Shown: positions 9,020 to 18,180 of the stretch, in pieces
Layout of the letters: the number at the start of each line of letters is the position of its first letter
How positions within the stretch are numbered: the stretch's first letter is position 1
Assembly: GCA_046328475.1 (NCBI GenBank)
Contig: JAXLWN010000032.1
Span: 1 to 64,000 of the forward strand
Length of the DNA stretch: 64,000 nucleotides
Origin: CADCWN01 sp046328475
Lineage (GTDB): Bacteria > Chloroflexota > Chloroflexia > Thermomicrobiales > CADCWN01
Direction of reading: 5' to 3'
Made by a program: the position numbers and the translations under genes
The notes under the pieces: generated by a model
What the model was told of the DNA's origin: nothing
The model's input: the letters and a program-made list of their open reading frames with translations, nothing else
Databases searched by the model: none

Positions 9020-10507
9020 TCAGTCGTCGGACGACGGTGCCGGGGGATAGGCGGTAAGGCGGCCGGGGACGCGTCGCTGGGGCGACGGGGCGTCGCCACC
9101 CGTAGAGGGCGGAGTGGGATCGGCCCGGGATTCCTTCTCCGGCCCCTCCAGCGGCAGGCGCACGATGAAGACGCTGCCCTGGCCTGGGCGGCTCTCGGCG
9201 GCGATCGTGCCGCCCTGCGCCTCGGTGAGCGCCTTGGCGATGGCGAGGCCGAGGCCGGTGCCGCCGCGCGTGCGGGCGATATCGGCGCGGTAGAAACGCT
9301 CGAAGAGGTGGGCGCGGATGTCGGGCGAGATGCCGGGGCCGGTGTCGCGCACGGCGATCGCCGCCTGTCCGCCCTCAATGTTGGCGCTCAGTTCGATTGC
9401 CGCGCCCGGCGGCGTGTGCTTCAGCGCGTTGTCGAGCAGGATGAGCGCGATCTGCTTCAGCGCGTCGCGGTTGGCGCGCACCTGCACCCCGGCGTCGGCG
9501 GGTGGCACATAGCCAATTGATCGCTCGGGGGCGAGCAGCCGCGCCTGCCGCGCGAGATCGTCGAGCAGCGGCGCGAGCGCGACCGGCACGACCTGCAACT
9601 GTCGCCCCGCATCGGCGCGGGCCAGCGTGAGCAGATCATCCACCAGGCGGCTCATCCGCTCCGATTCCTCGGTCATGTCGGCCAGCACTGCCAGCCGGTC
9701 CTCGCCGCTGATCGGCGGCTCGCGGCCGAGCAGCGCCAGGTTGCCCCGGATCGTCGTCAGCGGCGTCCGCAACTCGTGCAGGGCGTCGGCCACCGAAGCG
9801 GCGCTGCGCCTGCAAGGCCGTCTCGATCTGCTCATACGACGCCTGCAACGCCCCGAGCATCCGTTAAAGGTGCGTCGGCGGCGACCTCATCGGACGGCCT
9901 TGTAGTCCGCCGCCGACTGAAGTCGGCTCTCCTCGATTGATCGCGCCGTCGCGGCGATGCGCTCGATCGGTCGCAGCGCGAAGCAGGACAGGACCAGCGA
10001 TGCGCCGAGGCGAGCACGATCACGATCGCCCCGCCGATCCATGTTGCAGCACCAGCGCGGCGACGCCTCCCTGTAACCGAGGGGCCATGGACCCGCCCCT
10101 GATCGGTCGCTTGTTGTAGATCAGCCAGCGGTCCCCAGCGATCGACATCCCGAAGCCATAGCCGTGGGTGTGCAGCACTTCCATCTGCTCGGCGGTGAGC
10201 GCAGACGGCGCCGTCCCCTCGTAGGTCGTCATCGCGGTGCGGTCGATGATCTTCCATCCCAGACTGATGGTCTGGATGTAGGTGTTCAGCGGGAGCAACT
10301 TCCAGCTCCGGAGAAGTTGGCACCGACCGCATCGAGCGAAATCCTTCCACTCCAGCAGCCGGGACATGTCCGCCATGAACCCATTCTGCAACACCTGCGT
10401 CGTCGTGCGATCCACGGTGACGCGCCGAGCGCCTTATGCTGAAGACAATCAGCGTCAGCGCCAGGATCGTCGTGTAGAGCAGCGTCGGGCTTCAAGCGAA
10501 TGGACAT
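9020..10507 (-). pseudogene. Sensor histidine kinase with multiple frameshifts
   Basis: All parts of an OmpR-class sensor kinase are present, but in different frames. The ATG at 10507 opens MSIRLKP; after one extra base near 10488 a first helix TLLYTTILALTLIVFSI appears. A sensor region follows, then AIVIVLAS, and in another frame a HAMP-like LRPIERIAATARSIEES near 9930-9990. A fragment MLGALQASYEQIETALQAQ precedes another shift near 9795. The catalytic core is intact in one frame: H-box ADALHELRTPLTTIRGN, N-box LILLDNALKHTP, G1 DTGPGI, G2 GGTGLGLAIAKAL. The response regulator gene is directly upstream, so this was or is its partner. At least four one-base indels are needed. Confidence 0.8.
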
Positions 10508-10518
10508 TGTTCCCTTGC

Positions 10519-10632
10519 GAGGTCAAGAGGTCAGTCGAAGGATCAGTTGGCTGTCCTGAGCAGTTTGCTTGCAGTGGAGCGATGCGCCTCATTGCAAAAT
10601 TCTGATCTCTGACCTCACTGACCTCTGACCTC
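10519..10632. repeat. Complementary array pair between regulator and kinase genes
   Basis: Left arm 10519-10546 (GAGGTCA repeats, ending GATCAG) and right arm 10602-10632 (CTGATC, then TGACCTC repeats) are largely reverse complementary across a 55-base spacer. The right arm reaches the stop codon of the regulator gene. Confidence 0.7.
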
Positions 10633-11327
10633 TAGTCCCGAATCACATACCCCACACCGCGCACCGTCTGGATGACGCGCGGCTCGCCGCCGGCTTCGGT
10701 CTTCTGCCGGAGATAGCCGATGTAGACATCGAGCACGTTGTCATCGCCGAAAAAATCCTCGCCCCAGACCGATTCGAGGATGCGGGCGCGCGGCAGCACC
10801 TGCCGCGCGTGGCGCAGCAGGTAGGCCAGCAGATCGAATTCCTTCGGGCTGCAATCGAAGACGCGGTCGCCGCGCCGCGTCTCGCGCGTGGCGGGATCGA
10901 GCCGCAGATCGGCATAGGTCAGCGGGCGGTCGCTGGGCGTCACCTCGGCGCGGCGCAGCAGCGCGCGGATGCGCGCCAGCAGCTCCGCCGGGGCGAACGG
11001 CTTGACAAGATAGTCGTCCGCGCCGATGTCGAGCCCTTCCACGCGATCCTCGACGGTGTCGCGCGCCGTGAGCATCAGGATCGGGGTGCGATCGGCCGCC
11101 CGGATGCGCCGCGCGACCTCGATCCCATCGATGCCGGGCATCATCCAGTCGAGCACGATCAGGTCGGGGCGATGGTCGCGCGCCTTCCCCAGCGCCTCCG
11201 CACCATCGGTCGCGGTCAGCACCTCGTACCCCTCGTACGCAAGGGTGCGGCGGAGCATGTCGGTGATCTTGCGATCGTCGTCGGCGACCAGCACCGTCGC
11301 CACCGCGCGCCTCCCCCCACTGGACAC
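10632..11327 (-). CDS. OmpR/PhoB-family response regulator
   Basis: 231 residues from a GTG start. The receiver domain (about 10-125) has the acidic pair near residues 16-18, the phospho-acceptor Asp60 in LIVLDWMMPGIDG, the switch Thr in LMLTARD and Lys109 in YLVKPF. The C-terminal winged helix (about 135-231) ends TVRGVGYVIRD, as in PhoB/OmpR DNA-binding domains. It is followed by its sensor kinase, which is frameshifted in this sequence. The regulated genes cannot be read from the window; the neighbouring WYL regulator reads the same way but is separated by about 60 bases. Confidence 0.93.
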   Translation of the reverse strand: MSSGGRRAVATVLVADDDRKITDMLRRTLAYEGYEVLTATDGAEALGKARDHRPDLIVLDWMMPGIDGIEVARRIRAADRTPILMLTARDTVEDRVEGLDIGADDYLVKPFAPAELLARIRALLRRAEVTPSDRPLTYADLRLDPATRETRRGDRVFDCSPKEFDLLAYLLRHARQVLPRARILESVWGEDFFGDDNVLDVYIGYLRQKTEAGGEPRVIQTVRGVGYVIRD

Positions 11328-11386
11328 AGAATCCCCCTGAATCGCTTAACGTGCCCGCCCCGCAATCGGTACCAGTCTGCTTATGG

Positions 11387-12331
11387 TCAATCATACAACG
11401 CCACCACGGCCCGCGCCCGCTCGCGCAGTGTCGCAATCAACTCCGCTGGCGCTTCCACGCGCACGCTCGCGCCCATCGGCAGCAGGCGGGTGGCGTAGTA
11501 GGCGACCTCCGTGGCCGGGATCGCCGCCGCGATGACCCCGCCGCCCGCGTCGTCGGGCACCAACGGCGCATCTAGGAAGCCGAAGTCGAAGCGCCGCCGC
11601 GCCTCGGGCGAGACGACGAGGCGCAAATTGAGCGTCTCGGTCGGCCCCGACCAGCGGGTCCGCAACCACTCGCGCAGGGTCGGCACGGCGGGCGGCGCGT
11701 GCCCCGCGACGGCCTCGGCCGACGCCATCCGGTCGGCGCGCAGGGCGAGCAGGTCGCCCCGCTGATAGTCGTAGCAAGCGCAATACCAGAATCCGGCGGA
11801 GGCGTAGAGGCCGAAGGGATAGATGATCCGCTCCGAGTGCCCCGAGCGCGACACGTAGGCGATGCGCAGGTGCGATCCGTCGCGCGCCGCCGCCAGCAGC
11901 AGCGGCAGGAGCGGCGCGTCGTAGCGCGGCGAGGACTCGGTCGGCAGCACCGCGACGACCTCGCGCAGGCGGTCAAGTTCGGCGATCACCGTCGGCGGGA
12001 GCGCCGCGCGCACCTTGGTGATCGCCGAGAGGCTCCCCTCGGCAAACGGCGACTGCGGGTAGGCGAGCAGCGCCTCATACGAGAGGATCAGCGCGACTGC
12101 CTCCTCGGTCGCCAGTTCGAGCGGCAGGTGGCGTCGCCCCGGCAGCAGACCATAGCCGCCGCCCGGTCCCGGCGTCGCCACCAGCGGCACGCCAAGCTCC
12201 GAGAGTTCGTGCAAGTCGCGCAGCATCGTGCGCCGCGACACGCCAAAGCGCGCCGCCAGCTCCGCCACGGTGAAGCGCGGCTGCGCCTGGAGCGCGATCA
12301 GCAGTTCGAGCAAGCGTCCGGTGCGTGACAT
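11387..12331 (-). CDS. WYL-domain, HTH-containing transcriptional regulator
   Basis: 314 residues from the ATG at 12331. The N-terminal HTH_11/DeoR-type winged helix reads LIALQAQPRFTVAELAARFG, then VSRRTMLRDLHEL. The middle and C-terminal parts form a WYL domain, with YPFGLYASAGFWYCACYD and LRADRMASAEAV as the typical strands. WYL proteins bind nucleic acids or nucleotides and regulate defence, DNA damage or metabolic genes. The divergent neighbour is a prenyltransferase-like gene across a 140-base region with a complementary repeat pair. No defence genes are nearby. Confidence 0.88.
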   Translation of the reverse strand: MSRTGRLLELLIALQAQPRFTVAELAARFGVSRRTMLRDLHELSELGVPLVATPGPGGGYGLLPGRRHLPLELATEEAVALILSYEALLAYPQSPFAEGSLSAITKVRAALPPTVIAELDRLREVVAVLPTESSPRYDAPLLPLLLAAARDGSHLRIAYVSRSGHSERIIYPFGLYASAGFWYCACYDYQRGDLLALRADRMASAEAVAGHAPPAVPTLREWLRTRWSGPTETLNLRLVVSPEARRRFDFGFLDAPLVPDDAGGGVIAAAIPATEVAYYATRLLPMGASVRVEAPAELIATLRERARAVVALYD

Positions 12332-12339
12332 GTCGCATT

Positions 12340-12463
12340 TAGTAACGAGTAACGAGTAACGAGTAACGAGGGTCTGTGCGAAGTATGGCACAGGATCGTG
12401 TCAGGAGTTGGCACCAATTGGAGGTAGGATGGGGGCGTGGGCCAATTCTCGTTACTCGTTACT
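12340..12463. repeat. Complementary array pair in a divergent promoter region
   Basis: Left arm 12340-12370 has about four copies of AGTAACG; right arm 12448-12463 has two copies of its reverse complement (CGTTACT). A perfect 16-bp stem is possible across a 77-base spacer. Both genes start within 12 bases of an arm. Confidence 0.8.
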
Positions 12464-12472
12464 GGAGGCACA

Positions 12473-13311
12473 ATGGCAACAGCGACAGCGATGGACCGGG
12501 CGCGGCAGTTCTTCGCAGGCTGGGAGCGCGAGTTGGACCGCGCCCTCTTCGCGTATCACTTCGATGGGGGATCGCGCGATGCGCTGCTGGCGGCGCTGGG
12601 ACAGTATCAGAATGAGGATGGGGGCTTTGGACATGGGTTGGAGCCGGATATCACCGCACCCGACAGCAATCCCTTTGCGACGGAGTTGGCGCTGCTGATC
12701 TGCCTGCAAGCGGACGTGCCGCGCGACTACCCGCTGCTGTCGCGCGCCGTGGCCCACCTGGAGGCGACGCAGGGCGACGATGGCGGGTGGCACTTCGATC
12801 AGGTGTGCTGGAGCACGAGATCGCGCCCTGGTTCGCCGGGTGGGAAGTGGCCGAACCTCAATCCGGCCTGCACGCTCGCCGGGTGTTGCGCGAACTCGGT
12901 CTGGGATCGGCGCGGTTGCGCGAGGGGGTCGCCTCTCTCTTCGCGCGGCTGGCTCGCCCGGAGGATCTGCTCAGCGACCAGTATTACGCCGTGCGCCCCT
13001 ACGCCTACTACTTCCTGCCCGAGTCCGACCACCCGCAAGCCGAACTCTATCGCGCCGGGATCCTCTGGTGGCTGATCCGGCAGCATCAGGCGGGCACGCT
13101 AGATGACGCCGGGCACTTCTTCGACTACGTTCGTCGCCCCGACACCTACACCGGGCGCAATTTGCCCCCCGCAATCATCGCCGCCCAGCTCGACCGCCTC
13201 GCCGGGGAGCAAGCCGAGGACGGCGGCTGGCCGTCGCCATACGCCACCCACTGGCGCGGCTGGGGCACGGTGCAAAATCTGCTGACGCTGCGGGCGTTCG
13301 GGCAGGTGTGA
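12473..13311 (+). pseudogene. Prenyltransferase/terpene-cyclase-like alpha-barrel protein, frameshifted
   Basis: The ATG at 12473 has GGAGG five bases upstream. About 110 residues read well (GQYQNEDGGFGHGLEPDI and GDDGGWHFDQ are the QW-like motifs of squalene-cyclase/prenyltransferase alpha barrels). Then three one-base changes within about 90 bases shift the frame: a lost base near 12802, an extra A near 12845 (GGGAAGTGG) and a lost base near 12882. After these the frame stays open from RELGLGSARLREG to the stop, including EQAEDGGWPSPY. The restored protein would be about 279 residues. Function is unknown; small proteins of this type are often annotated as hypothetical or prenyltransferase-like. 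Confidence 0.65.
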
Positions 13312-13427
13312 GGGTGAGGAGAGAAGAGAGAGGAGAGAATCCGCCCTCATCCCCCGCCCTTGCCGCCGCGCGACGGGATTGGGTAGCCTTGCCGCATTGG
13401 CCACGATCACATTCGCGAGGGAGCCAC

Positions 13428-13949
13428 ATGATCGAAACACCTCGACTCACCCTCATCCCCTGCGACCTGACTCACATGCAGGCGTTCACCCAAGGGCGAG
13501 ACAGTCTCGCACGGCTGGTGAATGCGGAGGTGCCAGAGAGCTTTCCGGTCTTCCCAGAAGGCATCACCTACTGGGAAGCGCGGTTGCGCGAGGATATGTC
13601 GCTCTTTGGTTGGATTAACTGGTTCATCATGGAGCGTTCCGGGCGGGTGCTGGTCGGCGATGGCGGGTTTAAGGGTCCGCCGGACGCGGGCGGGGTCGTC
13701 GAGATCGGCTACGCCATCATCCCCGAGGTCCGGCGCAAGGGCTATGCGACCGAGGCGGCGCGCGGGCTGACCGCCTGGGCGTTCGGCCACCCGCAGGTCA
13801 CGGCGGTGGCGGCCGAGACGCTTCTCGATGGCTTCGACTCGATGGGCGTCCTCACCAAGGTCGGGATGCGCCAGGTCGGCACCACGCACGACCCGGACGA
13901 GGGCGAAGTGCTGCGCTGGCTGGTGCGGCGCGAGGGGTTTCGCTCGTAA
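13428..13949 (+). CDS. RimJ/RimL-type GNAT acetyltransferase
   Basis: 173 residues from the ATG at 13428, preceded by GAGGGAG. It begins MIETPRLTLIPCDLTHMQAF, the usual opening of RimJ/RimL-like acetyltransferases. The acetyl-CoA motif is GYAIIPEVRRKGYATEAARG, and the C-terminal TVAAETLLDGFDSMGVLTKVGM pattern (here AVAAETLLDG) fits the family. It probably acetylates a protein N-terminus or small amine. It stands alone between the prenyltransferase-like gene and a terminator-like hairpin. Confidence 0.85.
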   Translation: MIETPRLTLIPCDLTHMQAFTQGRDSLARLVNAEVPESFPVFPEGITYWEARLREDMSLFGWINWFIMERSGRVLVGDGGFKGPPDAGGVVEIGYAIIPEVRRKGYATEAARGLTAWAFGHPQVTAVAAETLLDGFDSMGVLTKVGMRQVGTTHDPDEGEVLRWLVRREGFRS

Positions 13950-13997
13950 CATTGGGGCAACAGCGGCTTGACACCAGCGATGGGCAGACACCAGGCA

Positions 13998-14018
13998 GGG
14001 CGGCCGAATCGGCCGCCC
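13998..14018. terminator. Perfect palindrome, probable terminator
   Basis: GGGCGGCCGA and TCGGCCGCCC flank a single A. The hairpin lies 49 bases after the acetyltransferase stop. No strong T-run follows (GCTCG, later GGTTTT at 14031). Confidence 0.5.
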
Positions 14019-14099
14019 CGCTCGTGCTGAGGTTTTCGGAAGGGCGCTGACCGCTGTTGGCGTCAGTCGCCCGCTGGTAGGCATGCCACACGGCTGGGC

Positions 14100-14333
14100 T
14101 TAACTGCCCCGCTGCGCCGTGGCGTCGCTGCCGGTGTTAATATGCTTGCTCAAGCCCGGATTCGGGTGCGCTTCTTCTTCGGGCAGGGCTCCCGCGCCCG
14201 CCTGGGGCTGGGGCTCCACCAGATCGTCCACCGGCGCGTCTTCAAACTGGCGCGATACCTCCGGCATCAGATTGCCCTCTTGTTGCGGGCGGTGTTCGGG
14301 CTTGGGTTGCGTCTTGGCGACCGGTCCGGGCAT
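14100..14333 (-). CDS. Small acidic, proline-rich hypothetical protein
   Basis: 77 residues, low complexity, with acidic clusters (EDAPVDDLVEP, LPEEEAHP) and no hydrophobic segment. It might start at the internal Met of NLMPEVSRQF instead. The sequence is biased like an expressed disordered protein rather than like an antisense shadow, and no better frame covers this stretch. The remaining 14334-14608 holds nothing I can support. Confidence 0.35.
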   Translation of the reverse strand: MPGPVAKTQPKPEHRPQQEGNLMPEVSRQFEDAPVDDLVEPQPQAGAGALPEEEAHPNPGLSKHINTGSDATAQRGS

Positions 14334-14608
14334 GATCTCCTCCTGCTGTTGCGGCGCTCGGCGCTGGCTTCGTCTGCCGCTCGTCGGTCCGACTCGCCGT
14401 GGTGGCTGCTACGCTGGCAGCGCGAGTCGCTGCGCGATCCTGCATGCAAGGGCTGTGCCAGTCTGCCCGTTGCACCACACCAACGTTGTTGCCCACCCGG
14501 CACGGCCTGGCTGGAACCTTCTGCCTGTCGCGTGCATTAATCCCACCAGGCAGACCGCGAGAATATCCAGCGCAATGTTGCGTCCATAGAAGAACCAGGG
14601 AGAGAGTG

Positions 14609-17053
14609 ATGACCCGGAGATTCCCCCGCCGCGCGTTGCACATGTTGGCTGCTCTCGCGCTTGCACTCGGGTTGCTGCTCGAAACGCAGGCGGTGAGCGA
14701 GGCCAGCGGGGAGTGTTTCGACGCCACGGGCAAGTGCCTGCGCGGGCGCTTTCTCGATTATTGGCGGGACCACGGCGGCCTGGCGATCAACGGCTACCCG
14801 CTGACCGACGAGCGCGGCGAGCGGCTGGAGGATGGCAAGTTCTACCGCGTGCAGTACTTCGAGCGGGTGCGCCTCGAATATCACCCCGAGAACGCTCCGC
14901 CGTACGATGTGCTGCTCGGGCAGTTCGGTCGCCGCATCCACCCCGCCGACACGCCGGTTGCTGCGAACGGGCAGGGGGCATTCTTCCCCGAGACCGGGCA
15001 CAATGTCGCGGGCGACTTCCTCGCCTACTGGCAGGCGAACGGTGGCCTCGCGCAGTTCGGCTACCCGCTCACCGAAGAGTTCACCGAGCGACTGGACGAT
15101 GGCCGCGAGTACACCGTCCAGTATTTCGAGCGGGCGCGGTTCGAGCGACACCCCGAGAATACCGCGCCCTACACCGTCCTCCTCGGCCAGTTCGGACGGC
15201 GCATCCTGGCCGACCTGCCGCCAACCATCTCCCCCGGCACAGTTGGACAGTTGACCAAGGCCGGGCGCTGGGGGAAGGGCTGGCCCGCCGCGCTGGCTTT
15301 CTCGCCCGATGGACGCTGGCTGGCGGTCGCCTCCTCGTCGGGACTCACCCTCTACGACGCGCCCGCGTTAGTTGAGCGGCGCTTCCTCCCGCTGGATGGT
15401 GCCACCACGGTCACCTTCGCGCCCGATAGCCAGCGCCTGGCGATCGGCATGGGCTACGAGGCGATCGAGGTGCGACAGGTCGCCGACCTCGCGCTCCTCT
15501 ACAGGCGCGACGCGCGCGGGCCGCTCTACGGTGCGCACATCATGCGCTTCAGTCCGGATGGCAGCCTCCTGGCCATCGGCGTGGGCGGCGCAATCGATCT
15601 CTACCGCGCCGCCGACGGCCAGCTGCAGCGCACACTTCGGGGACACGAGGACGCGATCAGGAGCCTCGCCTTCTCGCCCGACAGCACGACGCTCGTCTCG
15701 GCGGATAGCGGCGCGGCCGATCCGGAAGATGTCCACCCCTTCACGATCAAGCGCTGGCGCGTGGCCGATGGCACGCTGCTGGCTTCCGTTTCCCCGGGCG
15801 ATATTCACCTGAACGGGATCGTATCGCCGGATGGCAGACTGGTGGTCACGAGCCAATACGCACGCATCACGGTCTGGCGCTTCGACGCCGATACCCTCGT
15901 CCGGGTGAGCAGCCTGCCGACGGGCATCAGGATCGCTAGCGGCGCACTCACGTTCTCGCAGTCGGGCGGAGAACTCCTGCTCGGCACAGCAGACGGGAAA
16001 GTACAGCACTGGCGCGTCGCCGATGGATCCTTGATCGCCACGGTGCAGGAGGCATCGGAGCGGGTCGATCTCGTCGGCGTGGGACCAGACAGCACCACCG
16101 GCGCGGCGCTGTGGGACGATGGCACCCTCCGCACCTTCCGGATGGCCGATGGCGCGCGACTCGGAGACGCGAGCGGGTACAACCTCGGGGAGCCACTGGC
16201 GATTTCGCCCGATTGGACGACTGCGGTGACCGGCACGAGGACAACGGGCGACAGGGGCACGCTGCGGCTCTGGCACCTCGCCACCGGCGAACCGATTCGG
16301 ACGATCACCATCGACGGGCATTCCCTCCTGGCCGCCGCGTACTCGCCGGATGGGCGAATTCTCGCGTCGAGCGGGGATGACTTCGCGATTCAGCTCTGGC
16401 ACCCCGATGATGGCACCCTCATCCGCACGCTGGAAGGGCAGACGAATGTGGCCGAGCAGATCGTCTTCTCGCCCGATGGCCGCTACCTCGCGGCGGCGGC
16501 CAAATTCCGCGAGGTGCAGGTCTGGCGCGTCAGCGACGGTGCGCTGTTGCACACCTTTACGCACACGGCGGTTTTCGGCTCGGTCGTCTTCTCCGCCGAC
16601 AGCGCATTTATTGCCTTCGCCGATTGGGGCAAGGTGCAGAAACGCCGCATCGCCGATGGCGCGCTGGTCGGCGAGTTCGCAACCGGGACCGGCATCTACG
16701 GCGACGACCTGGCCCTCTCGCCCGACGGCACCACGCTGATCACGAGCTACACCACGGCGTCGCAACGGGAAAGCCTGGTCCAATTCTGGGACTGGGAGAC
16801 CCAGAGCAGACTGCGCGAGATCCGCGTCGCCGATGGCGTCCTCAGCATCGCTTTCTCGCCCGAAGGTGACCTGGCCGCGCTCGGCGGATACAACAGCACC
16901 GTGCAACTCGTGGACACGCGCAGCGGCGCGGTCCTCAGAATCGAGAAGGGCATATACGACCGCGCCACCATCGTAGCGTTCTCGCCCGACGGCACCGCCC
17001 TTGTCTCTGGCACATTTGATGGCACAATACACCTGTGGGGATTGCCGCGTTGA
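14609..17053 (+). CDS. Exported protein with two GGLA/GYPLT modules and about 14 WD40-type blades
   Basis: 814 residues from the ATG at 14609 (AGGGAGAG upstream). Residues 1-33 form a signal peptide. Residues about 36-110 and 125-199 are two copies of one module with the pattern FLxYWxxxGGLAxxGYPLTxE, VQYFERxRxExHPEN and LLGQFGRRI; such modules occur in exported Chloroflexota proteins. From about 210 on there are roughly 14 repeats with the core FSPDGxxLAxxS, as in AAYSPDGRILASSG and IVFSPDGRYLAAAA, enough for two seven-bladed beta-propellers. It has no enzymatic motif; a surface binding or scaffold role is an inference. It ends 41 bases before the isomerase gene. Confidence 0.85.
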   Translation: MTRRFPRRALHMLAALALALGLLLETQAVSEASGECFDATGKCLRGRFLDYWRDHGGLAINGYPLTDERGERLEDGKFYRVQYFERVRLEYHPENAPPYDVLLGQFGRRIHPADTPVAANGQGAFFPETGHNVAGDFLAYWQANGGLAQFGYPLTEEFTERLDDGREYTVQYFERARFERHPENTAPYTVLLGQFGRRILADLPPTISPGTVGQLTKAGRWGKGWPAALAFSPDGRWLAVASSSGLTLYDAPALVERRFLPLDGATTVTFAPDSQRLAIGMGYEAIEVRQVADLALLYRRDARGPLYGAHIMRFSPDGSLLAIGVGGAIDLYRAADGQLQRTLRGHEDAIRSLAFSPDSTTLVSADSGAADPEDVHPFTIKRWRVADGTLLASVSPGDIHLNGIVSPDGRLVVTSQYARITVWRFDADTLVRVSSLPTGIRIASGALTFSQSGGELLLGTADGKVQHWRVADGSLIATVQEASERVDLVGVGPDSTTGAALWDDGTLRTFRMADGARLGDASGYNLGEPLAISPDWTTAVTGTRTTGDRGTLRLWHLATGEPIRTITIDGHSLLAAAYSPDGRILASSGDDFAIQLWHPDDGTLIRTLEGQTNVAEQIVFSPDGRYLAAAAKFREVQVWRVSDGALLHTFTHTAVFGSVVFSADSAFIAFADWGKVQKRRIADGALVGEFATGTGIYGDDLALSPDGTTLITSYTTASQRESLVQFWDWETQSRLREIRVADGVLSIAFSPEGDLAALGGYNSTVQLVDTRSGAVLRIEKGIYDRATIVAFSPDGTALVSGTFDGTIHLWGLPR

Positions 17054-17094
17054 GTGCCCCGCCGCTGTGCCGCAAGAAGACGAAGGAGGAAGCG

Positions 17095-18093
17095 ATGCCG
17101 CGACCCGTCACCCTCTTCACCGGGCAATGGGCCGACCTACCCCTCGCGACCCTCGCCGAGAAGGTCGCCGGTTGGGGCTTCGATGGCCTCGAACTGGCCT
17201 GCTGGGGCGACCATTTCGATGTCGAGCAGGCGCTCTCCAGCGACGGCTACGTGCGCAAGCAGCGCGAAATCTTGGAGCAGCACGGCCTGCAATGCCTCGC
17301 GATCAGCACCCACCTCGTCGGGCAGTGCGTCTGCGACCCGATCGACGAGCGGCACAAGGCGATCCTGCCGCCGCGCATCTGGGGCGACGGCGAGCCGGAG
17401 GGGGTGCGCCGTCGCGCCGCCGAGGAGGTCGCCAACGCCGCCCGCGCCGCCAAGCTCTTCGGCGTGGACGTGGTGAATGGCTTCACCGGCAGCAGCGTCT
17501 GGGGCAAGCTCTACTTCTTCCCGCCGACCAGCCAGGCCGACATCGATGCAGGCTACAAGGATTTCGCCGACCGCTGGATACCGATCCTCGACGTCTTCAA
17601 GGCCGAAGGGGTTCGCTTCGCCCTGGAGGTCCACCCGACCGAGATCGCCTACGACATCATCACCGCGCGCCGCGCGCTCGACGCGGTGGATAATCATCCG
17701 GCGTTCGGCTTCAACTTCGACCCGAGCCACCTGATCCACCAGTTTGTCGACCCGGTGATGTTCATCGAGGAGTTCCCCGACCGCATCTTCCACGCGCACG
17801 TCAAGGATTCGCGCGTGCGCCTCACCGGTCGCAACAGTATCCTCTCCTCGCACCTCGACTTCGGCGACTCCCGGCGCGGCTGGGACTTCGTCTCGCCCGG
17901 TCGCGGCGACGTGAAGTGGGACCCGATCGTCCGCGCCCTCAACCGGATCGGCTACCAGGGGCCGCTCTCGATCGAGTGGGAAGACAGCGGCATGGACCGC
18001 GAGTACGGTGCTCGTGAAGCATTGGCGCTCGTCCGCAGCCAGGACTTCACCCCCTCGTCGGTCGCCTTCGACGCCGCGTTCGCGCGGGACTAA
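17095..18093 (+). CDS. Sugar phosphate isomerase/epimerase-family TIM-barrel protein
   Basis: 332 residues; the ATG follows AAGGAGGA. The AP-endonuclease-2/xylose-isomerase-like barrel shows metal-site segments: Glu in FALEVHPTEIAYD, NFDPSHL with Asp and His, HAHVKDS with His and Asp, and Glu in LSIEWEDSG near the C-terminus. This residue set suits divalent-metal isomerases and epimerases of sugars or inositols. A Gfo/Idh/MocA dehydrogenase follows after two unknown genes; such pairs commonly degrade inositol-like or rare sugars. Confidence 0.85.
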   Translation: MPRPVTLFTGQWADLPLATLAEKVAGWGFDGLELACWGDHFDVEQALSSDGYVRKQREILEQHGLQCLAISTHLVGQCVCDPIDERHKAILPPRIWGDGEPEGVRRRAAEEVANAARAAKLFGVDVVNGFTGSSVWGKLYFFPPTSQADIDAGYKDFADRWIPILDVFKAEGVRFALEVHPTEIAYDIITARRALDAVDNHPAFGFNFDPSHLIHQFVDPVMFIEEFPDRIFHAHVKDSRVRLTGRNSILSSHLDFGDSRRGWDFVSPGRGDVKWDPIVRALNRIGYQGPLSIEWEDSGMDREYGAREALALVRSQDFTPSSVAFDAAFARD

Positions 18094-18114
18094 CCGAGTC
18101 GGCGATGTCTTGCC

Positions 18115-18150
18115 GTGGCATGTCGTTCTCCTTCCGGAGCGACATGCCAC
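18115..18150 (+). terminator. Hairpin after the isomerase gene
   Basis: GTGGCATGTCG (18115-18125) pairs with CGACATGCCAC (18140-18150) around a 14-base loop. It lies 21 bases past the isomerase stop and 30 bases before the next start, so it may separate the two transcripts. Confidence 0.55.
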
Positions 18151-18180
18151 AGCGGGAGGCAGAGGAGGGTGAGATACTCC

